Source of the DNA: Candidatus Paracaedibacteraceae bacterium
GTDB lineage: Bacteria; Pseudomonadota; Alphaproteobacteria; Paracaedibacterales; CAIOTO01
Direction of reading: 5' to 3'
DNA length: 64,000 nucleotides
NCBI GenBank assembly: GCA_030694965.1
Contig: JAUYTZ010000018.1
Span: forward strand, 145,559 to 209,558
Shown: positions 29,216 to 37,889 of the stretch, one piece after another
Numbering within the stretch: position 1 is the stretch's first letter
Layout of the letters: the number at the start of each line of letters is the position of its first letter
Program-made: the position numbers and the translations under genes
The notes under the pieces: generated by a model
The model's database searches: none
Told to the model about the DNA's origin: nothing
What the model saw: the letters and a program-made list of their open reading frames with translations, nothing else

Positions 29216-29995
29216 ATGAATAATAAATCGCGCTCTTTCTTATTTCAATTTAAAATAATTAAAAATTTTATCGTGTTTTTATTGTTAAATAGTTTTAATT
29301 CCTATATGTCTTGTGCAAGTGATGAGCTAATTTGTGAAGATGAACAAATTAACTTTTCCAATTATATCAGTAATCTTAGGAAAAAAGCACTAGGTTCTTT
29401 AGAAGAGGCTGATTTTGCCAATCCAGAATCAATAGCTTCTAAATTTAATGAATTAGAAAGCGCTTGCTATTTTTCGTCAGAAGAAGATAAAAGACAAGGA
29501 AGCTTGTTGGTGGTTATTGAAGCGTTAAATGAATTTTCTGATCAATATTTTTCTCATGATTATATTGAATGCATTAAAAAAAATTTCCTGCTCATTTTTG
29601 AGGGCTGTCCTGATTCGGATCTTTTTCGATTGAATAAAAAGCACTTTACTAATGAAAAAGATAAAAATAATATTTTGACTAAAATAGCCAATCTTGATGA
29701 GATGCAACATTTGGAAGAAAATTGGCAAAAATGGTCTGTTTGTAAAAAGATTGCTACTTATTTTGGAGATGAAAATGCTAAGGATCGATTATATGAGCAA
29801 ATTAAGAGTAAGGATGAAATAGCTTTTGGTGAACACAATAACCATTCAGAAGCTGTTTTTGAGGGTCACATAAAAGATATGTATGAAAAACAAATTCAAT
29901 TTGCAAAAGACTATATACTACGTCGTGAATATACTCTTGATGGGAAAACTTTTGACCGATCAAGCTCTTTAGCAAATACTTTAGAAAAGACATGA
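29216..29995 (+). CDS. Exported protein of unknown function
   Basis: A 259-residue protein not recognised. The N-terminal ~35 residues are a basic stretch followed by a hydrophobic core ending in SYMSCAS, so it is probably exported; a lipoprotein-like cysteine is present, but the context is not a canonical lipobox. The mature part is rich in Glu, Lys, Asn and predicted helices. Strong AT bias. Followed after 91 bases by another exported orphan. Confidence 0.55.
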   Translation: MNNKSRSFLFQFKIIKNFIVFLLLNSFNSYMSCASDELICEDEQINFSNYISNLRKKALGSLEEADFANPESIASKFNELESACYFSSEEDKRQGSLLVVIEALNEFSDQYFSHDYIECIKKNFLLIFEGCPDSDLFRLNKKHFTNEKDKNNILTKIANLDEMQHLEENWQKWSVCKKIATYFGDENAKDRLYEQIKSKDEIAFGEHNNHSEAVFEGHIKDMYEKQIQFAKDYILRREYTLDGKTFDRSSSLANTLEKT

Positions 29996-30086
29996 TTTTT
30001 AAGTCAGCGATTTTTTTTAAATAAATACTTGAAATTAAAAAATTAATAACTATATACAATACATCGGTATTGAAAAATGGTTTTTT

Positions 30087-31700
30087 GTGAAAAACATTAA
30101 TTTTAAGTTGTGTTTTGTATATACGTTGTTTTGTATAGTTAATAACTCTTTTTGTAGCACAAAGTTAATTGATGCGCAGCTTGCATGTGGTTTAATTAAT
30201 TTAGAAAAAACTGTAAGAGATTCTTTAATTATAGTAAATAATAAGGCATTTGACTCGTACAATAAAGGTGTGGTCACCAGAACTAATTTGTATGAACATA
30301 TACAAAAGCATTATACTAAACTTGATGCTGATTTAGGGTGTATTATTGATCCTAAACCTGATTTTGGCTCGCCAGAAAATGATTCCCTTTCTTGTTTTTA
30401 CGCATCTACTAAGGATTTTCATGTGGTTTATTCTCTTGTAGATTATGCTTTGAAAAATGCGACTGATATTTACGAAGATGCAAGTGATAATTACGTTTTA
30501 ACATATACTTTTTCTGCTCTTGCATTGGAAAGCATAGCAAAAAAATATGCAGAAAAACACTCAAACTTGGTCTTGAAAAGATCAAGAGGAGATGGCTTCT
30601 CTTTAGGAATGACCTACCGCAAAACAATAGATTCTAGTAATAATGTGTTAATGAATATATGTCATGAATTGATGAACATTCGAATTGTTGCGCCTAAAAC
30701 CTTGAAATTCATAACCACTGCTTATCCAGTATTAATGCCGATAAGTGCTTCTTATATGCCAATCGAAGAAGCTATTAATGATCAAGCGCAGCGTCTTTTA
30801 AGACTTAAAGCTCCCAATGTATCCTCAGAGGCAGACTTTCCTGACATGTCTTCGATGAGATCTCCTATAAAACAGCCTTCAACAAAGTCTTGCAGAAAAT
30901 CAATTCCAATAAAATCTCACGGTCGGCCCGTAATGAAATCTCCGCCAGGTTCTGCAAAAAAATCTTCAGTAAGACCTTTAGGAAAATTTTCTCCAGGACT
31001 TGCAGGTAAGTCTCCAGCGAAATCTTTAACTTCTCCAGGTTCTGCAAAAGAGAATAGTTCGAATTATTCTGTGCTATCTCCTTCTTTTCTTTTAGAAAAG
31101 TTAAAGATTACCTCTTCCCCAAAAGGTGTCGCTAATCAGGTTCCTGCAAAGTCAGATTCTTTATTAAATTTTAATGAGGAGTTAGATGTAGAAGTTGTGG
31201 GACATGGTTCTTCAGAATTACCAACAGCAAGAAATGAAAATACATTAAATTCCAATATTATTCCTGTAGATGCAGAAGAAGAACAAAACTATAATATATT
31301 GCCTTCAGGTGGGGTGTATAATCCTTCAATACAAGTTCCTCAATATCAAATGCAAGTGGCTCCTCATTATGTGCAGGCTCCTCAATATCAACCGCACATG
31401 TGTCAATTTGCTCCTGTGTATCAGTTTCCAGTGTATCAAGCTGCGCCGTCAATGACTCAATTTCCAGTGCAGATGGGGCAATATCAATCACACTACTTTC
31501 CTGCGCCTATGTACCAATTCCCAGTGCCGATGGGGCAGTGTCAATCACCGCACTTTCCTGCGCCTATGTACCAATTTCCAGTTCCGATCAATCCATACTT
31601 AGTGTCAATGCCGCACTATCAAGCACCTACAAATTCAAATTCTTCACATGAAAGGAATGCGACTTTTCCTAATGTATCTAATTATTCTCAGCATAATTAA
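30087..31700 (+). CDS. Exported repeat protein with SP/K-rich linker and PQ-rich C-terminus
   Basis: I do not recognise this 537-residue protein. GTG is the only sensible start, because the nearby ATG at 30077 runs into a stop. A signal peptide ends near NSFCST. Residues ~25-240 form a globular-looking, mixed region. Residues ~255-330 are a low-complexity basic linker rich in Ser, Pro, Lys and Gly, with repeated SPG and KSP units (KSPPGSAKK, GKFSPGLAGK, LTSPGSAKE). The C-terminal ~130 residues are Pro/Gln/Tyr/Met-rich with 19-residue repeats such as YQFPVPMGQCQSPHFPAPM. The composition recalls surface or secreted interaction proteins. Function unknown. Confidence 0.6.
   Translation: MKNINFKLCFVYTLFCIVNNSFCSTKLIDAQLACGLINLEKTVRDSLIIVNNKAFDSYNKGVVTRTNLYEHIQKHYTKLDADLGCIIDPKPDFGSPENDSLSCFYASTKDFHVVYSLVDYALKNATDIYEDASDNYVLTYTFSALALESIAKKYAEKHSNLVLKRSRGDGFSLGMTYRKTIDSSNNVLMNICHELMNIRIVAPKTLKFITTAYPVLMPISASYMPIEEAINDQAQRLLRLKAPNVSSEADFPDMSSMRSPIKQPSTKSCRKSIPIKSHGRPVMKSPPGSAKKSSVRPLGKFSPGLAGKSPAKSLTSPGSAKENSSNYSVLSPSFLLEKLKITSSPKGVANQVPAKSDSLLNFNEELDVEVVGHGSSELPTARNENTLNSNIIPVDAEEEQNYNILPSGGVYNPSIQVPQYQMQVAPHYVQAPQYQPHMCQFAPVYQFPVYQAAPSMTQFPVQMGQYQSHYFPAPMYQFPVPMGQCQSPHFPAPMYQFPVPINPYLVSMPHYQAPTNSNSSHERNATFPNVSNYSQHN
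31457..31627 (+). repeat. 57-base tandem repeat encoding a 19-residue PQ-rich unit
   Basis: Units start at 31457, 31514 and 31571. The first two are nearly identical (TQFPVQMGQYQSHYFPAPM and YQFPVPMGQCQSPHFPAPM); the third diverges after its first eight residues. More degenerate relatives lie upstream in the same ORF. Confidence 0.85.
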
Positions 31701-31862
31701 TTTCAGGGCAATCGTAAGTATTTTTTATTACATTCGTACAGTAGTGAGTCAAGCTTGATGATGACATTAAGAAAAATCGGATTGTGACAGGAAGCAGACT
31801 TTTCAATAAAAGTGAGTAGTCGTATGATGTTTTATAAAAAAGCATAATCTTTAAAAAAAAGC

Positions 31863-31891
31863 TTGCTCTTTTGTAAACTTTTTTGCATAGT
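31863..31891 (+). promoter_or_regulatory. Putative promoter of tRNA-Ser
   Basis: TTGCTC, a 17-base spacer and CATAGT lie 13 bases before the mature tRNA 5' end. Based on consensus match and position. Confidence 0.4.
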
Positions 31892-31904
31892 AAAGAAACA
31901 ATTT

Positions 31905-31994
31905 GGATGGGTGGCCGAGCGGTTTAAGGCACCGGTCTTGAAAACCGGCGAGGGTGCAAGCTCTCCGTGAGTTCGAATCTCACCCCATCCGCCA
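31905..31994 (+). tRNA. trnS: tRNA-Ser (TGA anticodon)
   Basis: The acceptor stem is GGATGGG/CCCATCC, with anticodon loop CTTGAAA (anticodon TGA), a long variable arm as expected for serine tRNA, a T-loop with GTTCGAATC, discriminator G and an encoded CCA. Confidence 0.97.
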
Positions 31995-32100
31995 TTGCAC
32001 TATATGTGCTAAGGCGTGATCTCACGACGAAGCATGATTATGCAGTCGGATTAGTATGTATCAAAAATACAAATTTATTCCTTAAAAATGATGAGATCTC

Positions 32101-32847
32101 ATGGCAGGACATTCCCAATTTAAAAACATCATGCATCGCAAAGGCGCGCAAGATTCAAAACGTGCACGTATGTTTGCAAAGATTACACGTGAAATTGTCG
32201 TGGCGGCAAAGTCTGGTTTACCAGATCCTGCGACGAATCCACGTTTGCGTTCTGCCTTAGCTGCTGCGCGATCAGCGAACGTGCCAAAAGATAATATTGA
32301 ACGTGCACTTAAAAAAGTTATCGGCGGTGAAGATAATACAGTTTATGAAGAAGTGCGCTATGAAGGTTATGGTAGCGGTGGAATTGCTGTTATTGTTGAG
32401 GGCTTGACGGATAATCGCAATCGTACAGCATCTGAAATACGTTCAATTTTTTCAAAACATGGCGGAAGTCTTGGAGAAACAGGCGGCGTAGCATTTCAGT
32501 TTGAACGTGTAGGCTTGATTCGCTTTGATGTTTTAAAAGGGTTTGATACTGTATTTGAGGCAGCAGTGAATGCTGGCGCTGATAATGTGGAAGAGATTGA
32601 AGAATCCCTTGAAATCACGTGCCCAATGGAAGCATTTGCATCAGTGCGTGACAGCGTTGTGGAAACATTAGGCGATCCAATAGAAGCTAAAGTGATTTGG
32701 CGGCCGCTTAATACATTAAGCTGTGATGAAGACACAGCACGCACGTTGTTTAAAATGATTGATACGCTTGAAGATAATGATGACGTTCAAAACGTATATG
32801 CTAACTTTGATGTATCCGATGAAATTGCTCAGAAACTAGCTGGTTAA
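32101..32847 (+). CDS. yebC: YebC/PmpR family regulatory or translation-associated protein
   Basis: A 248-residue member of the YebC (TACO1) family, starting MAGHSQFKNIMHRKGAQD with REIVVAAKSGLPDPATNPRL. Family members were described as DNA-binding regulators, and more recently as ribosome-associated factors that ease translation of difficult motifs. In many alphaproteobacteria yebC precedes ruvCAB; here it is followed after one base by a DMT transporter, so that linkage is lost. Confidence 0.95.
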   Translation: MAGHSQFKNIMHRKGAQDSKRARMFAKITREIVVAAKSGLPDPATNPRLRSALAAARSANVPKDNIERALKKVIGGEDNTVYEEVRYEGYGSGGIAVIVEGLTDNRNRTASEIRSIFSKHGGSLGETGGVAFQFERVGLIRFDVLKGFDTVFEAAVNAGADNVEEIEESLEITCPMEAFASVRDSVVETLGDPIEAKVIWRPLNTLSCDEDTARTLFKMIDTLEDNDDVQNVYANFDVSDEIAQKLAG

Positions 32848-32848
32848 T

Positions 32849-33772
32849 TTGAAGCCTTTCAATCAACGATATAATAAAAACGACACAGCTTTCTTTTGGA
32901 ATAAAAAGGGAGCTTTTTTTATTGTCTTATCTGCTTTACTTGCCAGCGTTACGAATTCATGTGTGCATGGGCTAACATCATATATTTCAGCAGGCCAGCT
33001 TCTATTTTTAAAAGCAGGAGTGGCATTTATTTTGTGTTCTCCTTGGATTATTCGTTACTGGAAAAATATTATAGGTTCTCCTAATAAAAAGTGGCATGTG
33101 CAAAAAGCAGTTTTTGGTGCTGCGGGAAATGTTTTTTGGATTACAGCGCTGCAAACATTGCCATTAGCAGATGCATCTATTTTGTCATTAACTAGCGCAT
33201 TGCTAACAACTTTGGGTGCTACCGTTTTTTTTAAAGAGCGCTTGCGTTTCGCCACTTTGGGTGCTTTAGCACTTGGAGGACTTGGTGTGTGTATTGTTAT
33301 TAAGCCGTCGATGGCTGTTTTTTCATGGCATGCTTTATTGCCGTTGATGTCTGCTTTGTGTTATTCAGCGTCTTCTTTGTTTGTTAAAAAAGTGTCTGTT
33401 GATGATTCAACTATTGTTTCACTCGTTTACTTGTTGGGTGGTATGACAGTGCTTAGTGCGCCTTTTGCATATGCTGCGTGGGTATCACTTAGTTCATGGG
33501 ATTTTTTACTTATTGTTTCGATTGCTGTGTTTTATTGGGGAATTCAGTGGTCTTTGATTTATGCATATGCGCATGCGAGCGCTGGATTTTTAGCTCCGTT
33601 TAAATTTGTTCGTTTCCCATTAGCTTGTGTGATTGGTGTTGTTTTTTTTGCTGAAACACCTTCTTCTTATGTCGTAGGTGGTGCTTTTTTGATTTTTTGT
33701 GCGTGTGGACTTATTCAATTCACGCGTCATGATCCTTCTCATTTGTTTAAGACGCGCTCAGGACAGAAATAA
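32849..33772 (+). CDS. DMT superfamily (EamA) transporter
   Basis: A 307-residue membrane protein with about ten hydrophobic helices in two EamA-type halves. Typical segments are TLPLADASILSLTSALLTTL and FFKERLRFATLGALALGGLG. It begins at TTG, one base after the yebC stop, with no in-frame ATG until far inside; coupling to yebC explains the weak start. DMT carriers move amino acids, S-adenosylmethionine or other metabolites; the substrate is unknown. Confidence 0.87.
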   Translation: MKPFNQRYNKNDTAFFWNKKGAFFIVLSALLASVTNSCVHGLTSYISAGQLLFLKAGVAFILCSPWIIRYWKNIIGSPNKKWHVQKAVFGAAGNVFWITALQTLPLADASILSLTSALLTTLGATVFFKERLRFATLGALALGGLGVCIVIKPSMAVFSWHALLPLMSALCYSASSLFVKKVSVDDSTIVSLVYLLGGMTVLSAPFAYAAWVSLSSWDFLLIVSIAVFYWGIQWSLIYAYAHASAGFLAPFKFVRFPLACVIGVVFFAETPSSYVVGGAFLIFCACGLIQFTRHDPSHLFKTRSGQK

Positions 33773-33835
33773 TTTCTTGCTGTGTCTTTTATATTCATTT
33801 ACAACTAATCTTATATCTATATTAAAGGTAGTTAA

Positions 33836-35773
33836 ATGATCAAAAAAATTTCAATTGCTTTGCTTGTATTTATTTCTAGCGTTTCGGCAACAACTTCAGT
33901 AAAGAAAAATATTCCTCAGCCCGAAAAAGCTGTTTCCGTTACATCACGTTTTGGAACGCCAAAAGATGAATATATGCAACTTGTGAATGCAAACGCCCCT
34001 AAAGGCGGGACGTTTCGTTTGGCTGCTACAGGTACGTTTGATGTTCTTAATGATAAAATTCTAAAGGGTATTGGCACATGTGCAATGGGCATTCCTTTGA
34101 CACTCGAAGCTTTAATGATGCGGTCACCTACAGATCCATTTGCTTTTTATGGTCTTGTGGCAGAAAAGATTGAAATTCCTGATGATAAGTCATGCGTGAT
34201 TTTTTACATTAATCCAAAGGCACGTTTTCATAATGGGGATTCTGTGACCACAGCAGATATTCAAGCCACAATGGAAACATTGCGTGATAAAGGTGTACCT
34301 CGTTATAAAAAGTTTTATGATCGTATTTCAAAGGTTACTATTCATTCGCCACTGATTATACAATTTGAATTTAAACTTGATGATAAAGGTGTTTTTGATC
34401 CTGAATTACCCTTTATGATTGGGTTTATGCCAGTGTTATCAAAAAAGCAATTGGATCAAATTGATTTTGCAAATTCAGGATTGACGCCACTTATGGGGAC
34501 GGGACCATATACTGTGGATCAAGTGCAGCAAGGGCGATTTATAACGTTTAAACGTAATCCTAATTATTGGGCTGCAGATTTGCCAATCATGAAAGGGCAA
34601 TATAACTTTGACACAATTCGAATTGAATATTTTAAAAATGCAACGGCTTATTTTCAAGCGTTCTTAGCAAAAGAGTTTGACATCTTTTTTGAGATGGATC
34701 CAAAGCAATGGGAACGTGGCTATAATGTTGACGCTGTGAAACGTGGAGACATCGTGCGTGAAGACTTAAGGCACGAACGAAATGTTGCCGTTCGAACAAT
34801 TATTATGAATATGCGTCGTCCTGTGTTTCAAAATATTGAGTTACGTCGTGCAATCTTAATGGCATTTGATGCGGATTCGTTGAATCGCATGGTGTTTGAT
34901 GGTGTTATGAATGTGCCTAATAGTTTGTTTGCAAACACAGTTTATGCACATAAAGGGCCAGCTGAAGGACGTGAAAAAGAAATACTGATGATGTATGCGT
35001 CGCAAATTGAACCAACACTTTTAAAACGTATTATTGAGAAACCTTTTACACCAGCACAAACAAATGGTGCAGGAGATCAACGTGATAATTTAAAGAAAGC
35101 TGCAAACATTTTAGATGCTGCTGGCTATACTATTAAAAATGGTAAGCGCATTGCACCAGATGGTAAACCAGTTCAAATCAGTATTATGATTAAAGATGAT
35201 CGTTTGGAAAAAATTGCGCTTAGCTTGCGTGAAAGTCTTAAAACAATTGGTATTGATTTGACAGTTCGAAAATTTGATTCAAATACGTATGAAAATAAGG
35301 TGGTTGAATCTGATTTTGATATGATTGTTCATACATGGGTAAATACATTATCGCCAGGTGTTGAGCAAACTTATTACTTTAGTCGTAATACCGCAGACGT
35401 CAAGGGAAGTAGTAATTATATCGGATTAAAGGATCCTGTTGCAGAAGCTTTGTCATATGAAGTAACTCATGCAAATACCTTTGAGGAATTAAAAGCTGCT
35501 GTGCGTGCCATGGATCGCTATGTAATGCATTTGTGTTTACAGATTCCATTGGCGTATGATAATACGTTGCGTTTTGCCTATTGGAAAGATCGCCTAGCTA
35601 TTCCCCCGATATTGAAGCAGTTTGAAGTAAATGTAATGAATCGCGGCTGGTCTCCACACGTGAGTGACGTTGAAAAATCAGATGATATCAAAAAGACTGA
35701 AATAGTGCAAAAATCTGTAGTTAAAGATGTTTCATGCGGAATAATTTGCAAAATTAAGAAGCTGTTTAGTTGA
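33836..35773 (+). CDS. Peptide ABC transporter periplasmic binding protein, YejA-like
   Basis: A 645-residue family 5 solute-binding protein with a signal peptide (ISIALLVFISSVSA). The mature start RFGTPKDEYMQLVNANAPKG matches the YejA group, which binds microcin C-like peptides and oligopeptides. Typical SBP_bac_5 segments follow (FHNGDSVTTADIQATMETL, FKRNPNYWAADLPI, LRRAILMAFDADSLNRMVF). No permease genes accompany it; a YejF-type ATPase is about 25 kb downstream. It ends in TGA one base before the next gene. Confidence 0.87.
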   Translation: MIKKISIALLVFISSVSATTSVKKNIPQPEKAVSVTSRFGTPKDEYMQLVNANAPKGGTFRLAATGTFDVLNDKILKGIGTCAMGIPLTLEALMMRSPTDPFAFYGLVAEKIEIPDDKSCVIFYINPKARFHNGDSVTTADIQATMETLRDKGVPRYKKFYDRISKVTIHSPLIIQFEFKLDDKGVFDPELPFMIGFMPVLSKKQLDQIDFANSGLTPLMGTGPYTVDQVQQGRFITFKRNPNYWAADLPIMKGQYNFDTIRIEYFKNATAYFQAFLAKEFDIFFEMDPKQWERGYNVDAVKRGDIVREDLRHERNVAVRTIIMNMRRPVFQNIELRRAILMAFDADSLNRMVFDGVMNVPNSLFANTVYAHKGPAEGREKEILMMYASQIEPTLLKRIIEKPFTPAQTNGAGDQRDNLKKAANILDAAGYTIKNGKRIAPDGKPVQISIMIKDDRLEKIALSLRESLKTIGIDLTVRKFDSNTYENKVVESDFDMIVHTWVNTLSPGVEQTYYFSRNTADVKGSSNYIGLKDPVAEALSYEVTHANTFEELKAAVRAMDRYVMHLCLQIPLAYDNTLRFAYWKDRLAIPPILKQFEVNVMNRGWSPHVSDVEKSDDIKKTEIVQKSVVKDVSCGIICKIKKLFS

Positions 35774-35774
35774 T

Positions 35775-36809
35775 ATGCAGTTTCCTTCAATACCATCTTG
35801 CAAACATGTTGCTGTGTCACAGAAAGGTACGCTTGGTATTATTACATTGAGTCGACCTGAAGCGCTTAATGCAACAAGTTACGAAATGGTATTGGCAATT
35901 AATGACGCGTTGACTCAGTTTGCAGTTAACAGCTCAGTAAAGCACATTGCAGTTAGATCTTCATCTGACCGTTCTTTTTGTGCGGGCGGAGATATTCGCT
36001 CGGCTTACTATGCAATGCAGAATAAAGATTATGCAGCATGTGAGCTGTATTTTAAAGCGGAGTACCAACTAATTCATCGTTTGGCTACTTTTGAAAAGCC
36101 TATTTATGCATTTATTAATGGGTACTGTTTTGGCGGTGGGATGGGGCTTTCAGTGCATTGCACCTCGCGTATTGTTGGCGAGAACGCTGTATTTAGCATG
36201 CCTGAAACGAGAATTGGCTTTTTTCCAGATATCGGAGCAGCTTATTTTTATAATCAGTTGAAAGATAGCAATGAAGCAATGCTATTGGCATGTACGGGGT
36301 ATCGATTTAAACGTGATCATGCGATGCTTAATGGTATTGCAACACATGCTGTTGATTCATATCAATGGGATACCCTTTTAAATCAGCTTGCTGATGGAGA
36401 AAAACTTGATACGTGCTCGTATGTATCTGCAGAGGTAAAAGATGCAGCAATTAATACTGATATGTTGTTAGCTTTTTCAAAACCAAATTTGCCTGAGATA
36501 ATTAAAGCTCTCCCTCATTCATTTAAAGACATTTTGAATCAACAGTCGCCTTTTAGCATAGCCGTAACGTATGCATATATGAAACGTGCACAAGGAATGT
36601 CTTTAAAAAGCGTGCTTGAATTAGATTTTGTGCTTGCAATGAATTTTGTAAAACACGGTGAATTCATGGAAGGTGTACGCGCACTTGTTATTGATAAGGA
36701 CAAAAAACCAAAATGGAGCTTTCCTTGGACTGAAAATGTATTTGAAGTAATGCCATATCATATTATTGACACCATGTTTGTTTTTGATGAGACACAGTTG
36801 TATTCCTAA
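35775..36809 (+). CDS. Enoyl-CoA hydratase/isomerase family, 3-hydroxyisobutyryl-CoA hydrolase-like
   Basis: A 344-residue crotonase-fold enzyme of the larger ECH_2 type. CAGGDIRSAY forms part of the oxyanion hole, followed by NGYCFGGGMGLSVHC and MPETRIGFFPDIGAAYFY, which contains the catalytic glutamate and aspartate of 3-hydroxyisobutyryl-CoA hydrolases (valine degradation). The length and the C-terminal segment fit this subfamily better than simple enoyl-CoA hydratase. It is almost fused to its neighbours: one base after the YejA-like gene, and directly abutting the next ATG. Confidence 0.85.
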   Translation: MQFPSIPSCKHVAVSQKGTLGIITLSRPEALNATSYEMVLAINDALTQFAVNSSVKHIAVRSSSDRSFCAGGDIRSAYYAMQNKDYAACELYFKAEYQLIHRLATFEKPIYAFINGYCFGGGMGLSVHCTSRIVGENAVFSMPETRIGFFPDIGAAYFYNQLKDSNEAMLLACTGYRFKRDHAMLNGIATHAVDSYQWDTLLNQLADGEKLDTCSYVSAEVKDAAINTDMLLAFSKPNLPEIIKALPHSFKDILNQQSPFSIAVTYAYMKRAQGMSLKSVLELDFVLAMNFVKHGEFMEGVRALVIDKDKKPKWSFPWTENVFEVMPYHIIDTMFVFDETQLYS

Positions 36810-37817
36810 ATGATTGAACATCGATTAAAGAAACATATTGAAACTTATGGCGGTATTACAGTACGTGAATATCAGGATGTGTTGTTGTTTGATCCAACAG
36901 ATGGATATTATGCTAATTCAAAAGTTATTGGTAAATCTGGTGATTTCATAACAAGTCCTGAAATTTCACAAGCTTTTGGTGAGGTTGTAGCTCTTTATTT
37001 TGTAAATCAATGGTATCAAATGGATTGCCCACCAGAAGTTTTATTGATAGAGCTTGGGCCTGGTCGCGGTACGTTAATGCTTGATATGATTCGTACTTTT
37101 AAACAATTTCCTGATTTTTGGAACGTAGTCTGTGTTTATTTAGTTGAAGTTTGTCCCTCATTGATGCAACAGCAAATTGATTGCTTGGGTAATGATATAA
37201 AACATGTCTCATCTTTAGCTATTGTGCCTGAGGCTGATGTGCAGTTTATAGTAGCAAATGAGTTTTTTGATGCACTTCCCGTGGAGCAGTTTGTTTGCAG
37301 CAATGCAAATGAAACGCGTGAGCGTGTGATTCATTATTCTGAAAAAGATGGGTTTTATTTTGAGCCCCACACTGATGAGGAATACATTATTGAAAAAAGC
37401 GCATCGTCAATGATTATTATTGATGAGATTAAACGTCGCTTAAGTAATGGTGCAGGGATGGCTTTAATCATTGACTATGGTGATACACATGAGACGACGC
37501 CAGACAATTTTCAGCGAGTAGGGGATACATTGCAAGCAGTATACCAACATCAGCGTGTTTCTGTTTTTGATTGTATGGGAAAAGCTGATTTATCGCACCA
37601 CGTAGATTTTGGAACGTTTCAAAAAGCTTTAGCCCCGCTTCGCATGGAATGCATGACGCAAGGTACGTTTTTAATTCAAAATGGCATAAATGAGCGTACT
37701 GATTATTTGGCTAAAAGAGATAACAGAATCGCCGCTGCTTTACGAACTGGAGCTGCTCGATTAACTGCACCTTCTGCCATGGGATCTTTGTTTAAAATAC
37801 TAATTGTTAATTCTTAA
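36810..37817 (+). CDS. NDUFAF7/MidA family SAM-dependent methyltransferase
   Basis: A 335-residue COG1565 protein with GKSGDFITSPEISQAFGEVV, then LLIELGPGRGTLMLDMIR (SAM-binding motif I), FIVANEFFDALPVEQF and IIDYGD. In mitochondria the homologue NDUFAF7 dimethylates an arginine of the NDUFS2 subunit during complex I assembly. A similar role in the bacterial complex I is inferred. The start codon directly follows the preceding stop, so the two genes are coupled. Confidence 0.92.
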   Translation: MIEHRLKKHIETYGGITVREYQDVLLFDPTDGYYANSKVIGKSGDFITSPEISQAFGEVVALYFVNQWYQMDCPPEVLLIELGPGRGTLMLDMIRTFKQFPDFWNVVCVYLVEVCPSLMQQQIDCLGNDIKHVSSLAIVPEADVQFIVANEFFDALPVEQFVCSNANETRERVIHYSEKDGFYFEPHTDEEYIIEKSASSMIIIDEIKRRLSNGAGMALIIDYGDTHETTPDNFQRVGDTLQAVYQHQRVSVFDCMGKADLSHHVDFGTFQKALAPLRMECMTQGTFLIQNGINERTDYLAKRDNRIAAALRTGAARLTAPSAMGSLFKILIVNS

Positions 37818-37889
37818 GATTTTCATAGAGAAAAAGCTAAAACAAAGATATTGTTAAATATGCCTTTTTTTTATGAGACTTCAAACTAA

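Noticed and set aside
31258-31491. Minus-strand ORF across the PQ-rich repeats
   Set aside because: Created by the repeated codons of the plus-strand gene; no start signal.
31967-32260. Plus-strand 97-residue ORF starting in tRNA-Ser
   Set aside because: It begins inside the tRNA and runs out of frame into yebC.
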